Positions 1 to 6,700 of a DNA stretch of 64,000 nt are shown here, one piece after another. This DNA is from an uncultured Brachybacterium sp. (GTDB lineage Bacteria > Actinomycetota > Actinomycetes > Actinomycetales > Dermabacteraceae): the NCBI RefSeq assembly GCF_947500705.1, contig NZ_CANMSY010000008.1, forward strand, positions 1 through 64,000, read 5' to 3'. The position numbers and the translations under genes are program-made. Below the pieces are notes generated by a model. That model made no database searches. It had not been told where the DNA came from and saw nothing but the letters and a program-made list of their open reading frames with translations. Numbering within the stretch: position 1 is the stretch's first letter; every line of letters begins with the position of its first letter.

Positions 1-1
1 A

Positions 2-43
2 TACGAGACCATCATGAACCCGGCCGTGAGCCTCGCGGCCTGA
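2..43 (+). CDS. C-terminal end of a gene cut by the window edge
   Basis: An open frame enters from the left edge and ends at a TGA at 41-43, giving the tail YETIMNPAVSLAA. Only 13 residues are visible, too few to assign a family. It is read as the end of a gene because the codons are plausible for the host and a new unit follows. It could equally be chance. Confidence 0.3.
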   Translation, partial: YETIMNPAVSLAA

Positions 44-64
44 CACCCCAACTGTCACCTGTTC

Positions 65-367
65 GTGCGGCAGTCCCAACTGCTCTCCGACGGACAGATC
101 GTGCGGGTGGGAGACAAGAACTTCTTCAGCGCGGACGGCACCCAGGGCACGGCCCTGCAGGAGCAGTTCGATGCGGACTGCACGTCGGCTGAGCCGACCT
201 CGGGGAACAAGCTGATCGAACCCTCTGAGCCGGCCGATCCGTACGTCAGTGCGACGCCTACTCCCTCGACTACCGAGGATCCATTCAGCGACGGTGCGCT
301 GGATGAACCGGTGACGTCGGAGGACACCAAACCGAGCACCGGCAGCACCACCATCGAGCTGGGCTAG
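65..367 (+). CDS. hypothetical Thr/Ser/Pro-rich acidic protein
   Basis: A 100-residue frame from a GTG at 65 to a TAG. The first half has some order (VGDKNFF, then a Cys near residue 39); the second half is rich in Thr, Ser, Pro, Glu and Asp, like a disordered or cell-surface linker. The frame is open back to the stop at 41-43, and no convincing ribosome-binding site precedes the GTG, so the start is uncertain; the protein may be the remnant of a longer exported one. No family is recognised. An antisense frame of similar length exists, but this strand matches its neighbours. Confidence 0.35.
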   Translation: MRQSQLLSDGQIVRVGDKNFFSADGTQGTALQEQFDADCTSAEPTSGNKLIEPSEPADPYVSATPTPSTTEDPFSDGALDEPVTSEDTKPSTGSTTIELG

Positions 368-429
368 GACGAAGGACGAAGACCTCGGCAGCAATGTCGG
401 GGTCTTCTCCCAATTGACGGATTGAGGAC

Positions 430-591
430 ATGAAGAAGCGGATGGCAGTGCTGGCTCTGCTGGGAGTAGCACTGCTGGGACTGACCAGCTGCACCGACGC
501 AGAGAAGGAAGAAGCCGTGCGACCCGTGGTGCAGGAAGTCATGGAGTCATTGCTCAGCCCCTTGGTCGATGACGACGTACAGAGCGAGTAG
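430..591 (+). CDS. small predicted lipoprotein (53 aa)
   Basis: ATG at 430 preceded by GAGG at 424-427. The product begins MKKRMAVLALLGVALLGLTSC: a basic n-region, a hydrophobic stretch of about 14 residues and a lipobox-like L-T-S-C with the lipidated Cys at residue 21. That leaves a mature peptide of only about 33 residues, acidic and ending DDDVQSE. It is immediately followed by a strong hairpin terminator. The function is unknown; small lipoproteins of this type are common as cargo in mobile elements (for example exclusion or immunity proteins), but nothing in the sequence proves such a role. The signal peptide and lipobox are seen directly; export is inferred. Confidence 0.7.
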   Translation: MKKRMAVLALLGVALLGLTSCTDAEKEEAVRPVVQEVMESLLSPLVDDDVQSE

Positions 592-597
592 GAGAAG

Positions 598-631
598 CGA
601 GACCCCGGTTGCAGATGCAGCTGGGGTCTCG
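598..631 (+). terminator. strong hairpin after the small lipoprotein gene
   Basis: Arms CGAGACCCC (598-606) and GGGGTCTCG (623-631) pair perfectly, and the stem continues inward through two wobble pairs to a 4-base loop at 613-616, about 15 pairs in all. It begins 7 bases past the stop codon of the preceding gene. There is no long T-run, so termination may be only partly intrinsic. Its core is closely similar to the hairpin at 2846-2869. Confidence 0.75.
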
Positions 632-703
632 TCGTGCACCAAGTAGTCACCGGCGGACGTCGGCCAGTCCGGGTTGTCCGCGTGCCCGGCTAGCATTCGA
701 GGC

Positions 704-1738
704 ATGGATCGTCGCTACCAGGTATTCATCAGCTCAACCTTCACCGACCTCATCGACGAGCGCCGCGAGGTCATGCAAGCGCTGCTCGAGATGGACTGCC
801 TACCCGCTGGGATGGAGCTGTTCCCTGCGGGGAACACAGACCAGTGGACCCTGATCAAGGGTGTCATCGAGCAAAGCGACTACTACCTGGTGATCCTCGG
901 CGGCCGGTACGGATCGGTCACCGAGGAGGGCGTCAGCTACACCGAGAAGGAATACGACTACGCGATCGAACTCGGCATCCCCGTCATGGGGTTCGTGCCG
1001 GCCGAGCCTGACGCGATCGCCGTAGGTAAGACCGACCGCAACGACGGTGCAGCAACGAAGCTCGCCGAGTTCCGCAAGAAGGTTCAGCTCAAAATGACAC
1101 GTGACTGGTCGAACGCTGAGGACCTCGGCTCGAAGGTCACCCGAGGCCTCATGCATCTGATCAAGAACAACCCCCAGCCGGGCTGGGTGCGCGGTGACCA
1201 GGCGATGACGCCCGAGACCCGCGCCGAGATCGCCGAGCTCAAAGCGAAGATCGCCCTGTTCGAGAAGAAGGAAGTCGAGAGTTCCGTAGCGACCTCTACG
1301 CAGATCGACGACGCGTTCGCCCATGGTCAAGAAGAGATCGAGCTCGCCCTAAGGCACAAGGGGTACGACATGGGGCACGGAAGCGTAGACGAACTAGGAG
1401 ACCTCACACATACATGGGACGAAGTCATGGAGGTTCTCGGCCCGTTTATGATCGATGAGGCCCCTGAGCCTGCGCTCCGCAAAACTTTCAACAACCACCT
1501 GCTCAGCGAAATTCAGAACGATCCGGACAATTGGACAAGGGCCACGTCCCGTGAATCGGCAGAAATTTCGGACAAATCCTGGGGATCCATCATCGTCCAG
1601 CTGCGGGCACTGCGCCTGATCACCACCGGCACGAAGAAGCGCACGGTAAGCGACAAAGCGGTGTACTGGAAGCTTACCCAGGCGGGAGACGACTACCTGG
1701 TTTCTCTGCGTGCCGTGCCGAGCAGCGTCATCAAGTAG
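704..1738 (+). CDS. DUF4062 domain protein, candidate defence sensor/effector
   Basis: A 344-residue protein. Residues about 3-110 form a DUF4062 domain: YQVFISSTFTDLIDER at the start, then the GMELFPAG and EYDYAIELGIPVMGFV segments characteristic of this TIR/SIR2-like Rossmann family. A helical, charged linker follows (about 180-220). The C-terminal 130 residues resemble a winged-helix unit ending in KLTQAGDDYLVSL. The start was set at 704 (GAGGC just upstream, DUF4062 motif directly after) rather than an upstream GTG. DUF4062 proteins are often found beside restriction and abortive-infection genes and are suspected NAD- or nucleotide-handling or signalling modules, but their activity is not established. 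The next gene, 42 bases downstream on the same strand, encodes a nuclease-fold protein, so the two may act together. Confidence 0.8.
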   Translation: MDRRYQVFISSTFTDLIDERREVMQALLEMDCLPAGMELFPAGNTDQWTLIKGVIEQSDYYLVILGGRYGSVTEEGVSYTEKEYDYAIELGIPVMGFVPAEPDAIAVGKTDRNDGAATKLAEFRKKVQLKMTRDWSNAEDLGSKVTRGLMHLIKNNPQPGWVRGDQAMTPETRAEIAELKAKIALFEKKEVESSVATSTQIDDAFAHGQEEIELALRHKGYDMGHGSVDELGDLTHTWDEVMEVLGPFMIDEAPEPALRKTFNNHLLSEIQNDPDNWTRATSRESAEISDKSWGSIIVQLRALRLITTGTKKRTVSDKAVYWKLTQAGDDYLVSLRAVPSSVIK

Positions 1739-1780
1739 AGCTAGGGCCGAGCGGCTGTCGTCAGAGACAGGGACACTGGT

Positions 1781-2803
1781 GTGGTGAGCGGATCCAACTT
1801 CTTCGGCACAGTTCTTTCCGATGCGACCAGAGTTCCTGTCAAAGCGTCTTCGCGGACCTTCCGGACCGCTATCAAAGAGGCCCTCAAGACCTACACTCGA
1901 CGCAATCTCGAGACAGTGCTGGCCGAGGAACTTCGGCTACCGTGGACAAAAACGGACAGCCATCCGAGTGAGGCCTATTACAAGGCTGACCTCATCGATG
2001 GCTACACCGAAGACTGGGATCTCTCCCGGCTCGTGGCTCTCGCTCGACAGATCGTGAAAGATCTGGATCTGAGCGACGCTACCCTCACGGAGCTGGGTGC
2101 ATTGCTTGCCGAGTACGACCGCGGCGGGGGCGTCGGGACACCGGCCAAGAATTTGATCTTCGCCGCCAACGGCCCCAAGCCAGAGCTGGTCCTGCGCGAC
2201 GCCGTCAACAACGACATCGAGATCACCCGCAACGGCGAGTTCTGTCTTGTGTATGACCAGCCGATACCTGCTGATGGGCTGACTTACACCAAGTTGATTG
2301 AGTGGTGGCGAGCACACGAGGGCTTTGCTGACGCGGTCCCAGCGCGAGATGTCGGACTGCATCTGCACGAGCGCCTGCGTGCATCCCTGGATGAGAACCC
2401 TGTAGAGCTACGCGTCTTCGATGCTTATGCGGCTCGCTACAAGGACCGCGGATTCGACATCCCCGCGTTGATCCCGCAGGTGTACCTGCACTTTGATCCG
2501 GCGACTCAACTGGCTCGGCGGACCGCCGGGCAGAGCAGCCGCCCACTCGCGCGCCAGCGAATGGACTTCCTCCTCCTGTTCTCCAGCAGCCATCGCGTCG
2601 TCCTCGAGGTCGATGGGAAGCAGCACTACTCGAAGGACAACATCGCGAGCCCTGCCCTCTACAGCGAGATGGTCGCTGAGGACCGCCGACTCAGGCTTGC
2701 CGGCTACGAGGTCTACCGGTTTGGCGGAGCCGAGCTGATGAAGCCTGGCGCAGACAAGATGGTCGCCGATTTCTTCGACCAGCTGGCTGACCGCATGCGC
2801 TGA
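1781..2803 (+). CDS. PD-(D/E)XK (Vsr/DUF559-like) nuclease-fold protein, AbiJ-like N-terminal part
   Basis: A 340-residue protein read from tandem GTG codons at 1781/1784. The C-terminal third carries a restriction-endonuclease-like core: R-M-D-F-L-L-L-F, then V-V-L-E-V-D-G-K-Q-H-Y, matching the ExDGxxH pattern of Vsr/DUF559 proteins (acidic residue of strand 2, then E-V-D-G-K of strand 3). The end, RRLRLAGYEVYRFGG, is also typical of that fold. The middle (NLIFAANGPKPELVL to LVYDQPIP) recalls the N-terminal region of AbiJ-related abortive-infection proteins; this is from memory and unchecked. It probably forms an operon with the DUF4062 gene. Role inferred: DNA- or RNA-cleaving effector of a phage-defence pair. 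DNA cleavage is not proven. Confidence 0.65.
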   Translation: MVSGSNFFGTVLSDATRVPVKASSRTFRTAIKEALKTYTRRNLETVLAEELRLPWTKTDSHPSEAYYKADLIDGYTEDWDLSRLVALARQIVKDLDLSDATLTELGALLAEYDRGGGVGTPAKNLIFAANGPKPELVLRDAVNNDIEITRNGEFCLVYDQPIPADGLTYTKLIEWWRAHEGFADAVPARDVGLHLHERLRASLDENPVELRVFDAYAARYKDRGFDIPALIPQVYLHFDPATQLARRTAGQSSRPLARQRMDFLLLFSSSHRVVLEVDGKQHYSKDNIASPALYSEMVAEDRRLRLAGYEVYRFGGAELMKPGADKMVADFFDQLADRMR

Positions 2804-2845
2804 GCAGCATTTTCAGATGTCCTGGAATTAGTCACAACAGAAAAA

Positions 2846-2869
2846 CCCCGACTGCAGGTGCAGCCGGGG
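2846..2869 (-). terminator. rho-independent terminator for the 2887-3231 gene
   Basis: CCCCGACTGCA and TGCAGCCGGGG form an 11-position stem (one A-C mismatch) around a GG loop. On the minus strand the stem is followed by TTTTT (the AAAAA at 2841-2845), the classic intrinsic terminator layout, so it serves the minus-strand gene; it lies also just downstream of the plus-strand gene ending at 2803. The core is nearly the same as the hairpin at 598-631. Confidence 0.75.
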
Positions 2870-2886
2870 CCTTGCTCTGTGCTGAT

Positions 2887-3231
2887 CTACGACAGGTAGG
2901 CAGGGAACTTCGCGAGGTGCGCGCTACCGGCCACTTGATTGATGAAGGCGAGCCGCCAATCACCCGAGGTCCGAGGACTACTCGCAGCAACCGGGCGCAC
3001 CTCGCGTACCCGCAACGTGTCGTGGTTGCCTTTGTAGCCGACGACTTCGACGGTCTTGCCCCTGAGGCCCTTGGGTAGTTCACCCTTGTTCCGGTGCAGG
3101 AGAGCGGTCAGCTCACCATCGACCAGCTCAAGGACCAGTTGGCCCCAGATACCACTGCTCTGCAATACGACCTTTCCAACGACGTAGAGATCGGTGTCCT
3201 GGATCGCTGACTTCTTGATGTTTTGGGTCAC
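2887..3231 (-). CDS. hypothetical small beta-rich protein, divergent from the recombinase
   Basis: A 114-residue protein. GTG at 3231 was chosen because AGGAAGG lies 6 bases upstream; an in-frame upstream start at 3282 has no such site. The sequence alternates hydrophobic and polar residues (DLYVVGKVVL, GQLVLELVDGELTALL, GKTVEVVGY, TLRVREVRPV), suggesting a small beta barrel such as an OB or SH3-like fold. It has no cysteines or catalytic motif. It lies back to back with the tyrosine recombinase across an AT-rich region, an arrangement typical of regulator or excision-factor genes of integrative elements, but there is no recognisable helix-turn-helix. Function unknown. Confidence 0.7.
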   Translation of the reverse strand: MTQNIKKSAIQDTDLYVVGKVVLQSSGIWGQLVLELVDGELTALLHRNKGELPKGLRGKTVEVVGYKGNHDTLRVREVRPVAASSPRTSGDWRLAFINQVAGSAHLAKFPAYLS

Positions 3232-3324
3232 GGTGGGCCTTCCTGATGAGAAGGTGCCCTGGCGCAAAACAGCGCCGGACACCTCGGGTGTCTGATTAAG
3301 CCATCAAGGAGGGCTTCGGCGTAC

Positions 3325-3401
3325 TTCAATTTTATCATTAAACTCGTTGAAATGTTCCTTCTCGCGGTTTCAATTATCACAAGTTGAAGCATAGAATTGA
3401 A
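3325..3401 (+). promoter_or_regulatory. recombinase promoter with five TTCAA/TTGAA half-sites
   Basis: In a very AT-rich stretch, TTCAA occurs at 3325-3329 and 3369-3373, and its complement TTGAA at 3347-3351, 3384-3388 and 3397-3401, forming several inverted pairs. TAGAAT at 3392-3397 looks like a -10 box and would place the transcript start about at the ATG (3404); there is no Shine-Dalgarno, so the recombinase mRNA may be leaderless. The half-sites overlap the expected -35 and -10. They may be operators or arm-type recombinase sites. Confidence 0.45.
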
Positions 3402-3403
3402 CC

Positions 3404-4390
3404 ATGACTAAAGAATTGGAAACGGCGAGCACGGACCTCGTCGGCGCACCCCTCACCGAAGAGGAGACCGCGCGGGTTGTCGCGGCCCTAGCTGATTCGC
3501 GTGCCGCGTCGACAAGGCGCGCCTACGCGAGCAAGTGGCACACCTGGAGCCGGTGGTGCCAGGCGACCAACCGCCCACCGCTGCCGGCCGACGGCGCACA
3601 CGTCGCGGCGTACCTCACTCAACTGGTCGAGGATGGGAAGTCCCTGTCCACGATCAACGGGATGGCAGCCGCGATCAGGGCGTACCACGAGGACGCAGGC
3701 CTCGATGATCCGACAGCTTCGGCTGGAGTGCGCCGCGTACGGGCCGGCCTGACCCGCCGACTGGGCGTGGCGTCAACAAAGCAGGCGCACGCCCTGACTG
3801 TGCTGGAGCTGCAGCGCATGGTGGCCACCTGCGACAAAGACGGAGTACGCGGGGCGCGCGACAGAGCTGTGCTGCTGCTCGGCTTCGCAGGGGCGATGCG
3901 ACGCTCGGAGTTGGCGGCACTTGAGGTCTCCGACATCAACCGGATGCGCGATGGCGTAGCTCTGACCATCAGGGAGTCGAAGGGCGACCAGACCAAGCAG
4001 GGCCAACAGGTCGGCGTCACCTGGGGAACGAACAAGGAGACGTGCCCGATCACCGCGCTCTACGCCTGGCTCGACCTCCTTGGGATCGACAGCGGCCCGA
4101 TCTTCTGCAGGGTCACACGACACAACACGGTGCCGATCAAGGTCAGTGCGCTGACAGGTGAGTCCATCGACCAGATCGTCAAGGCGCGTGCGGAGTTGGC
4201 AGGCCTGGGCGGCTTGCCGATCTCAGGGCACTCGCTGCGCGCAGGGCATGCGACAACCGCCGCCGAGCACGGCGTTGACGCTGCGCGCATCGCCCGCACG
4301 ACACGGCATGTACGACTGGAGACGCTGGCGAAGTACGTACGCCCGTCGCAGGCGCTGAAGGACACGACCGCGAAGGACCTGGGGCTCTGA
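3404..4390 (+). CDS. tyrosine recombinase / site-specific integrase
   Basis: A 328-residue tyrosine recombinase, the usual size for a compact integrase. An N-terminal SAM-like core-binding domain (about 20-110: STRRAYASKWHTWSRWCQ) precedes the catalytic domain. Catalytic residues are all visible: R166 in AMRRSEL, K193 in ESKGDQ, H276 and R279 in GHSLRAG, H302 in TTRH and the nucleophile Y311 in KYVRP. The enzyme would recombine an element's att sites. It lacks a long N-terminal arm-binding domain. It lies centrally in the low-GC island rather than at a visible end, so the att pair it uses is not evident; the left end is outside the window. Expression probably comes from the AT-rich region upstream, with a possibly leaderless start. 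Confidence 0.93.
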   Translation: MTKELETASTDLVGAPLTEEETARVVAALADSRAASTRRAYASKWHTWSRWCQATNRPPLPADGAHVAAYLTQLVEDGKSLSTINGMAAAIRAYHEDAGLDDPTASAGVRRVRAGLTRRLGVASTKQAHALTVLELQRMVATCDKDGVRGARDRAVLLLGFAGAMRRSELAALEVSDINRMRDGVALTIRESKGDQTKQGQQVGVTWGTNKETCPITALYAWLDLLGIDSGPIFCRVTRHNTVPIKVSALTGESIDQIVKARAELAGLGGLPISGHSLRAGHATTAAEHGVDAARIARTTRHVRLETLAKYVRPSQALKDTTAKDLGL

Positions 4391-4503
4391 GCGCCCGCCA
4401 GGGGCTGAAGCCACTCGCAAGTATGCGTACACCGAGGCACGTGCCCTCGCGCTGCCGCCGCTTCAAGGGCACAGCCCACAAGTGTTAAACAGGAGTAGAC
4501 GCA

Positions 4504-4529
4504 ACTATTGACGATAGTCGTGCTATGTT
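4504..4529 (+). promoter_or_regulatory. possible promoter/operator upstream of 4627
   Basis: ACTAT (4504-4508) and ATAGT (4514-4518) form a short inverted repeat around TGACG, followed by TGCTATGTT, an extended -10-like sequence (TATGTT at 4524-4529). No -35 is at the right distance; TTGACG at 4508 is only 10 bases away. A repressor-bound extended -10 promoter is possible but weakly supported. Confidence 0.3.
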
Positions 4530-4626
4530 CTCTGTTGTACTCGCAACCTGCGGATACAGACCAGCCTCCCTGACGCGTGACATTGAAGCTGCAACTCGTC
4601 GGGGAGGCCGATACAAGGAAGAGGAT

Positions 4627-5313
4627 ATGACAGATTCACTCACCCTCGACATCAGAGACCTCGCGCCCGCGCAAGTGGCGCAGCTGCTGGAGACGATCCG
4701 CTCGATGCGAACAGTGGCCGGGCCGGCAGAGCGCGGGCCGGAGGATGAGTCCTGGCGAGACGCACCATCCACCGGATGGACGCTGGATCTCGTCTTGGTG
4801 CTCCGCGAGAACCTCAGACGCCGCGGCAACGTGGTGCAGCTCGAGGCGTTCAACCAGGCAATCAGAAACGGCGGCGAGGTCAGTCGCGAGGAGATCTTCC
4901 GGATTGGGGGCTACGACCCCAAACGGCAGCTGAAGAACTGGACGAAGCCCCTGCGGACGGTCACCTCCGAGCTCATCGAGCGCGGCAGCCTCCCCGAGTA
5001 CGCCGAGTTCCCGATGGAGGCCGACTACATCGAGGGCTCCGGCTACCGCCAGGCGCACCTCTTCCGAGTGACACCAGAGATCGTGAAGCTCGTGAAGGAG
5101 GCGATGTGCGACGACTGCTGGAAGCTAGTTGATACCGGCACGGCAGGGCGCAAAATCGCGCCGCATGCACGCCTCAAGCCGGTCGGAGACATCCGACATT
5201 TCAGCGGGAGCATGGTCGCCGACGAACAGGACTACCGCTGCGCGGAGTGCGGCAAGGAGTGGATGCACGAGACTGGCAACTCCGGAATGGGCTGGGTCGA
5301 GTCGTCGCACTGA
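4627..5313 (+). CDS. hypothetical protein with C-terminal zinc ribbon
   Basis: A 228-residue protein. The ATG at 4627 was chosen because AAGGAAGAGG ends 2 bases upstream; the frame is open further 5' but that part has no such site. The N-terminal half is charged and helical (residues 60-130), possibly DNA- or RNA-binding. Near the C-terminus two knuckles, C161-D-D-C164 and C205-A-E-C208, form a split zinc ribbon. It is followed by a hairpin terminator. No family is recognised. Its place just after the integrase suggests an element-encoded regulator or accessory gene, but that is inference only. Confidence 0.6.
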   Translation: MTDSLTLDIRDLAPAQVAQLLETIRSMRTVAGPAERGPEDESWRDAPSTGWTLDLVLVLRENLRRRGNVVQLEAFNQAIRNGGEVSREEIFRIGGYDPKRQLKNWTKPLRTVTSELIERGSLPEYAEFPMEADYIEGSGYRQAHLFRVTPEIVKLVKEAMCDDCWKLVDTGTAGRKIAPHARLKPVGDIRHFSGSMVADEQDYRCAECGKEWMHETGNSGMGWVESSH

Positions 5314-5327
5314 CCTTGTCACCGCTT

Positions 5328-5358
5328 GCGGCCGCGTCGGCATCGTCGGCGCGGCCGC
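5328..5358 (+). terminator. hairpin terminator after the zinc-ribbon gene
   Basis: GCGGCCGCG (5328-5336) pairs with CGCGGCCGC (5350-5358) across a 13-base loop and is followed by TTTCG. It starts 15 bases past the stop at 5313 and separates this gene from the next unit. Confidence 0.65.
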
Positions 5359-5408
5359 TTTCGCACGCGTGCAGGACCACAAAGGCCGCACCTCGTAGAG
5401 TCATATCC

Positions 5409-5609
5409 ATGGACTACGACAAGCTCAACGGCCCGGGTGGCGCGGAAGTTCGGGTCCCCACAGACGACAGCTACCGCACGTGCTCCCAGTGCGGCGGTGA
5501 CTGCTACCCCGAACCGACAGCCATCGACGGCCTCGGCGTGCGAATCGCTTTCGTCTGCCCCGAGCACGGAGTGCACAGCGTGATTGACCCTTTCGAGGAC
5601 AAGCGATGA
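5409..5609 (+). CDS. small zinc-finger-like protein (66 aa)
   Basis: A 66-residue protein with C25-S-Q-C28, C32 and C50-P-E-H53, which could coordinate one zinc ion in a ribbon or knuckle. The ends are acidic and hydrophilic. It overlaps the next gene by the ATGA at 5606-5609, so the two are translationally coupled. No clear Shine-Dalgarno precedes the ATG. Function unknown; small Cys-rich proteins like this are common among phage and mobile-element genes. Confidence 0.55.
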   Translation: MDYDKLNGPGGAEVRVPTDDSYRTCSQCGGDCYPEPTAIDGLGVRIAFVCPEHGVHSVIDPFEDKR

Positions 5610-6268
5610 TCGGCGAGCTGTTCACGATCAGCGCGAGCAACATCGGCCACGCTGCGATCGCTGCTGCCAGCCGACCGATCCCCGAGGACGCACCGGCCAC
5701 GATCCAGCTGGCATCCCATGAGGCGTCTGGCGATGACGAGGTTTACATCGAGGTGCGCACCAGGCGTGGGTTCTCCCGCGACATCCGCATCGGCAAGGCC
5801 AAGGTCCACGCGATCTTGAGGATCGACGACCCAGCGGCTTGCCGTGCTTCCTGCCAGCACTTCATCGACGACCGGGCCGAGCACGTTCGGGCCGCAGTTC
5901 TGGAAGCCCAGGAGCTCGAGGCCCGGTTCGACGACGCGCATCTCGACGTCGGAGGCGAGCCGTACATCGTCGGAGGCAGGGCAACCCCCGAAGAGCAGGC
6001 CCAGGCGTTCGTCAAGAGGCCCGGCATTTTCATCGGCAACCCCGTGAGGTTCGACCGGGCGCTGGCCTACCTCCACGGCTTCGAGGCGGCGCTGGAGACG
6101 GCACATGGAGACCAGCCCCGGCTGCACGAGTACAGCGATCTACTCGATGAGGTCAAGCAGGAGCTGGGCGACAAGCCCTCAGCCGACCAGGAGCTGGAAG
6201 CGATCAGCGCGCTGGAGCCGATCCTGGTGCAGGTGTACTCAGCGGCAGCTGCTGCAAAGTCTCGCTGA
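5606..6268 (+). CDS. hypothetical protein coupled to the zinc-finger gene
   Basis: A 220-residue protein starting inside the stop codon of the preceding gene (ATGA). The first 70 residues are beta-prone (EVYIEVRTRRGFSRDIRIGKAK); the rest is helical, acidic and Ala/Glu-rich, with possible coiled-coil character near 95-115 and 170-215. There is no signal peptide, membrane segment or recognisable catalytic motif. The coupling implies a joint function with the small Cys-rich protein. No family is assigned. Confidence 0.55.
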   Translation: MIGELFTISASNIGHAAIAAASRPIPEDAPATIQLASHEASGDDEVYIEVRTRRGFSRDIRIGKAKVHAILRIDDPAACRASCQHFIDDRAEHVRAAVLEAQELEARFDDAHLDVGGEPYIVGGRATPEEQAQAFVKRPGIFIGNPVRFDRALAYLHGFEAALETAHGDQPRLHEYSDLLDEVKQELGDKPSADQELEAISALEPILVQVYSAAAAAKSR

Positions 6269-6313
6269 GGCTGGCTACGCGCCCTGTCGGAGGCCGGTGG
6301 CAAGATACTCAGC

Positions 6314-6559
6314 ATGAGCACTGTGACCGGAGACGTAGTCCACCACCTGTATCAGCGGGGGCCGGCTCTCGACCTGATCCCTTACTGCGGAGTGCTGCCG
6401 GGCCATGACGAAGTCACTGGCGACTGGAACACGGGTCACGACCGCGACGAGCTCCTGAAGTGTGTGGAGTTCGGCCTGCCGGTCTGCATGATGTGCGCGT
6501 CGCCGGTTGCGTTGGGCGGCTTCACGCCTCTGATCCTCAGCGAGGACGGGGACGAGTAG
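6314..6559 (+). CDS. hypothetical 81-aa protein
   Basis: An 81-residue protein (MSTVTGDVVHHLYQRGPALD at the start) with cysteines at about 25, 50, 58 and 61 and two adjacent His near the N-terminus, so it may bind a metal. The ribosome-binding site is weak. It sits 45 bases after the preceding gene and before a hairpin that separates it from the modification gene. It is on the same strand as its neighbours and has host-like third-position GC, which favours a real gene, but no family is recognised. Confidence 0.5.
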   Translation: MSTVTGDVVHHLYQRGPALDLIPYCGVLPGHDEVTGDWNTGHDRDELLKCVEFGLPVCMMCASPVALGGFTPLILSEDGDE

Positions 6560-6623
6560 ATAGCCCCGACGCGCGGAACTCAGCCCTTCGTGCTCTCGAT
6601 GCCCGAGGTAGGCTGAGCGACGT

Positions 6624-6654
6624 ACGAGCCGGCGCGAGGAATCCGCCGGCTCGT
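6624..6654 (+). terminator. 11-bp hairpin upstream of the type III mod gene
   Basis: ACGAGCCGGCG (6624-6634) pairs perfectly with CGCCGGCTCGT (6644-6654) around a 9-base loop, 46 bases before the mod start codon. It probably ends transcription of the small genes upstream; read-through would make it a leader structure for mod-res. Confidence 0.6.
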
Positions 6655-6700
6655 CTTGCCGACGATACCCATCGAGCAGACACATCCGAGGAGAACGCTG

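Noticed and set aside
4508..4529. TTGACG and TATGTT as a classical promoter
   Set aside because: The spacing is only 10 bases, far from 16-18, so they cannot serve together as -35 and -10; only the extended -10 reading is kept, with low confidence.
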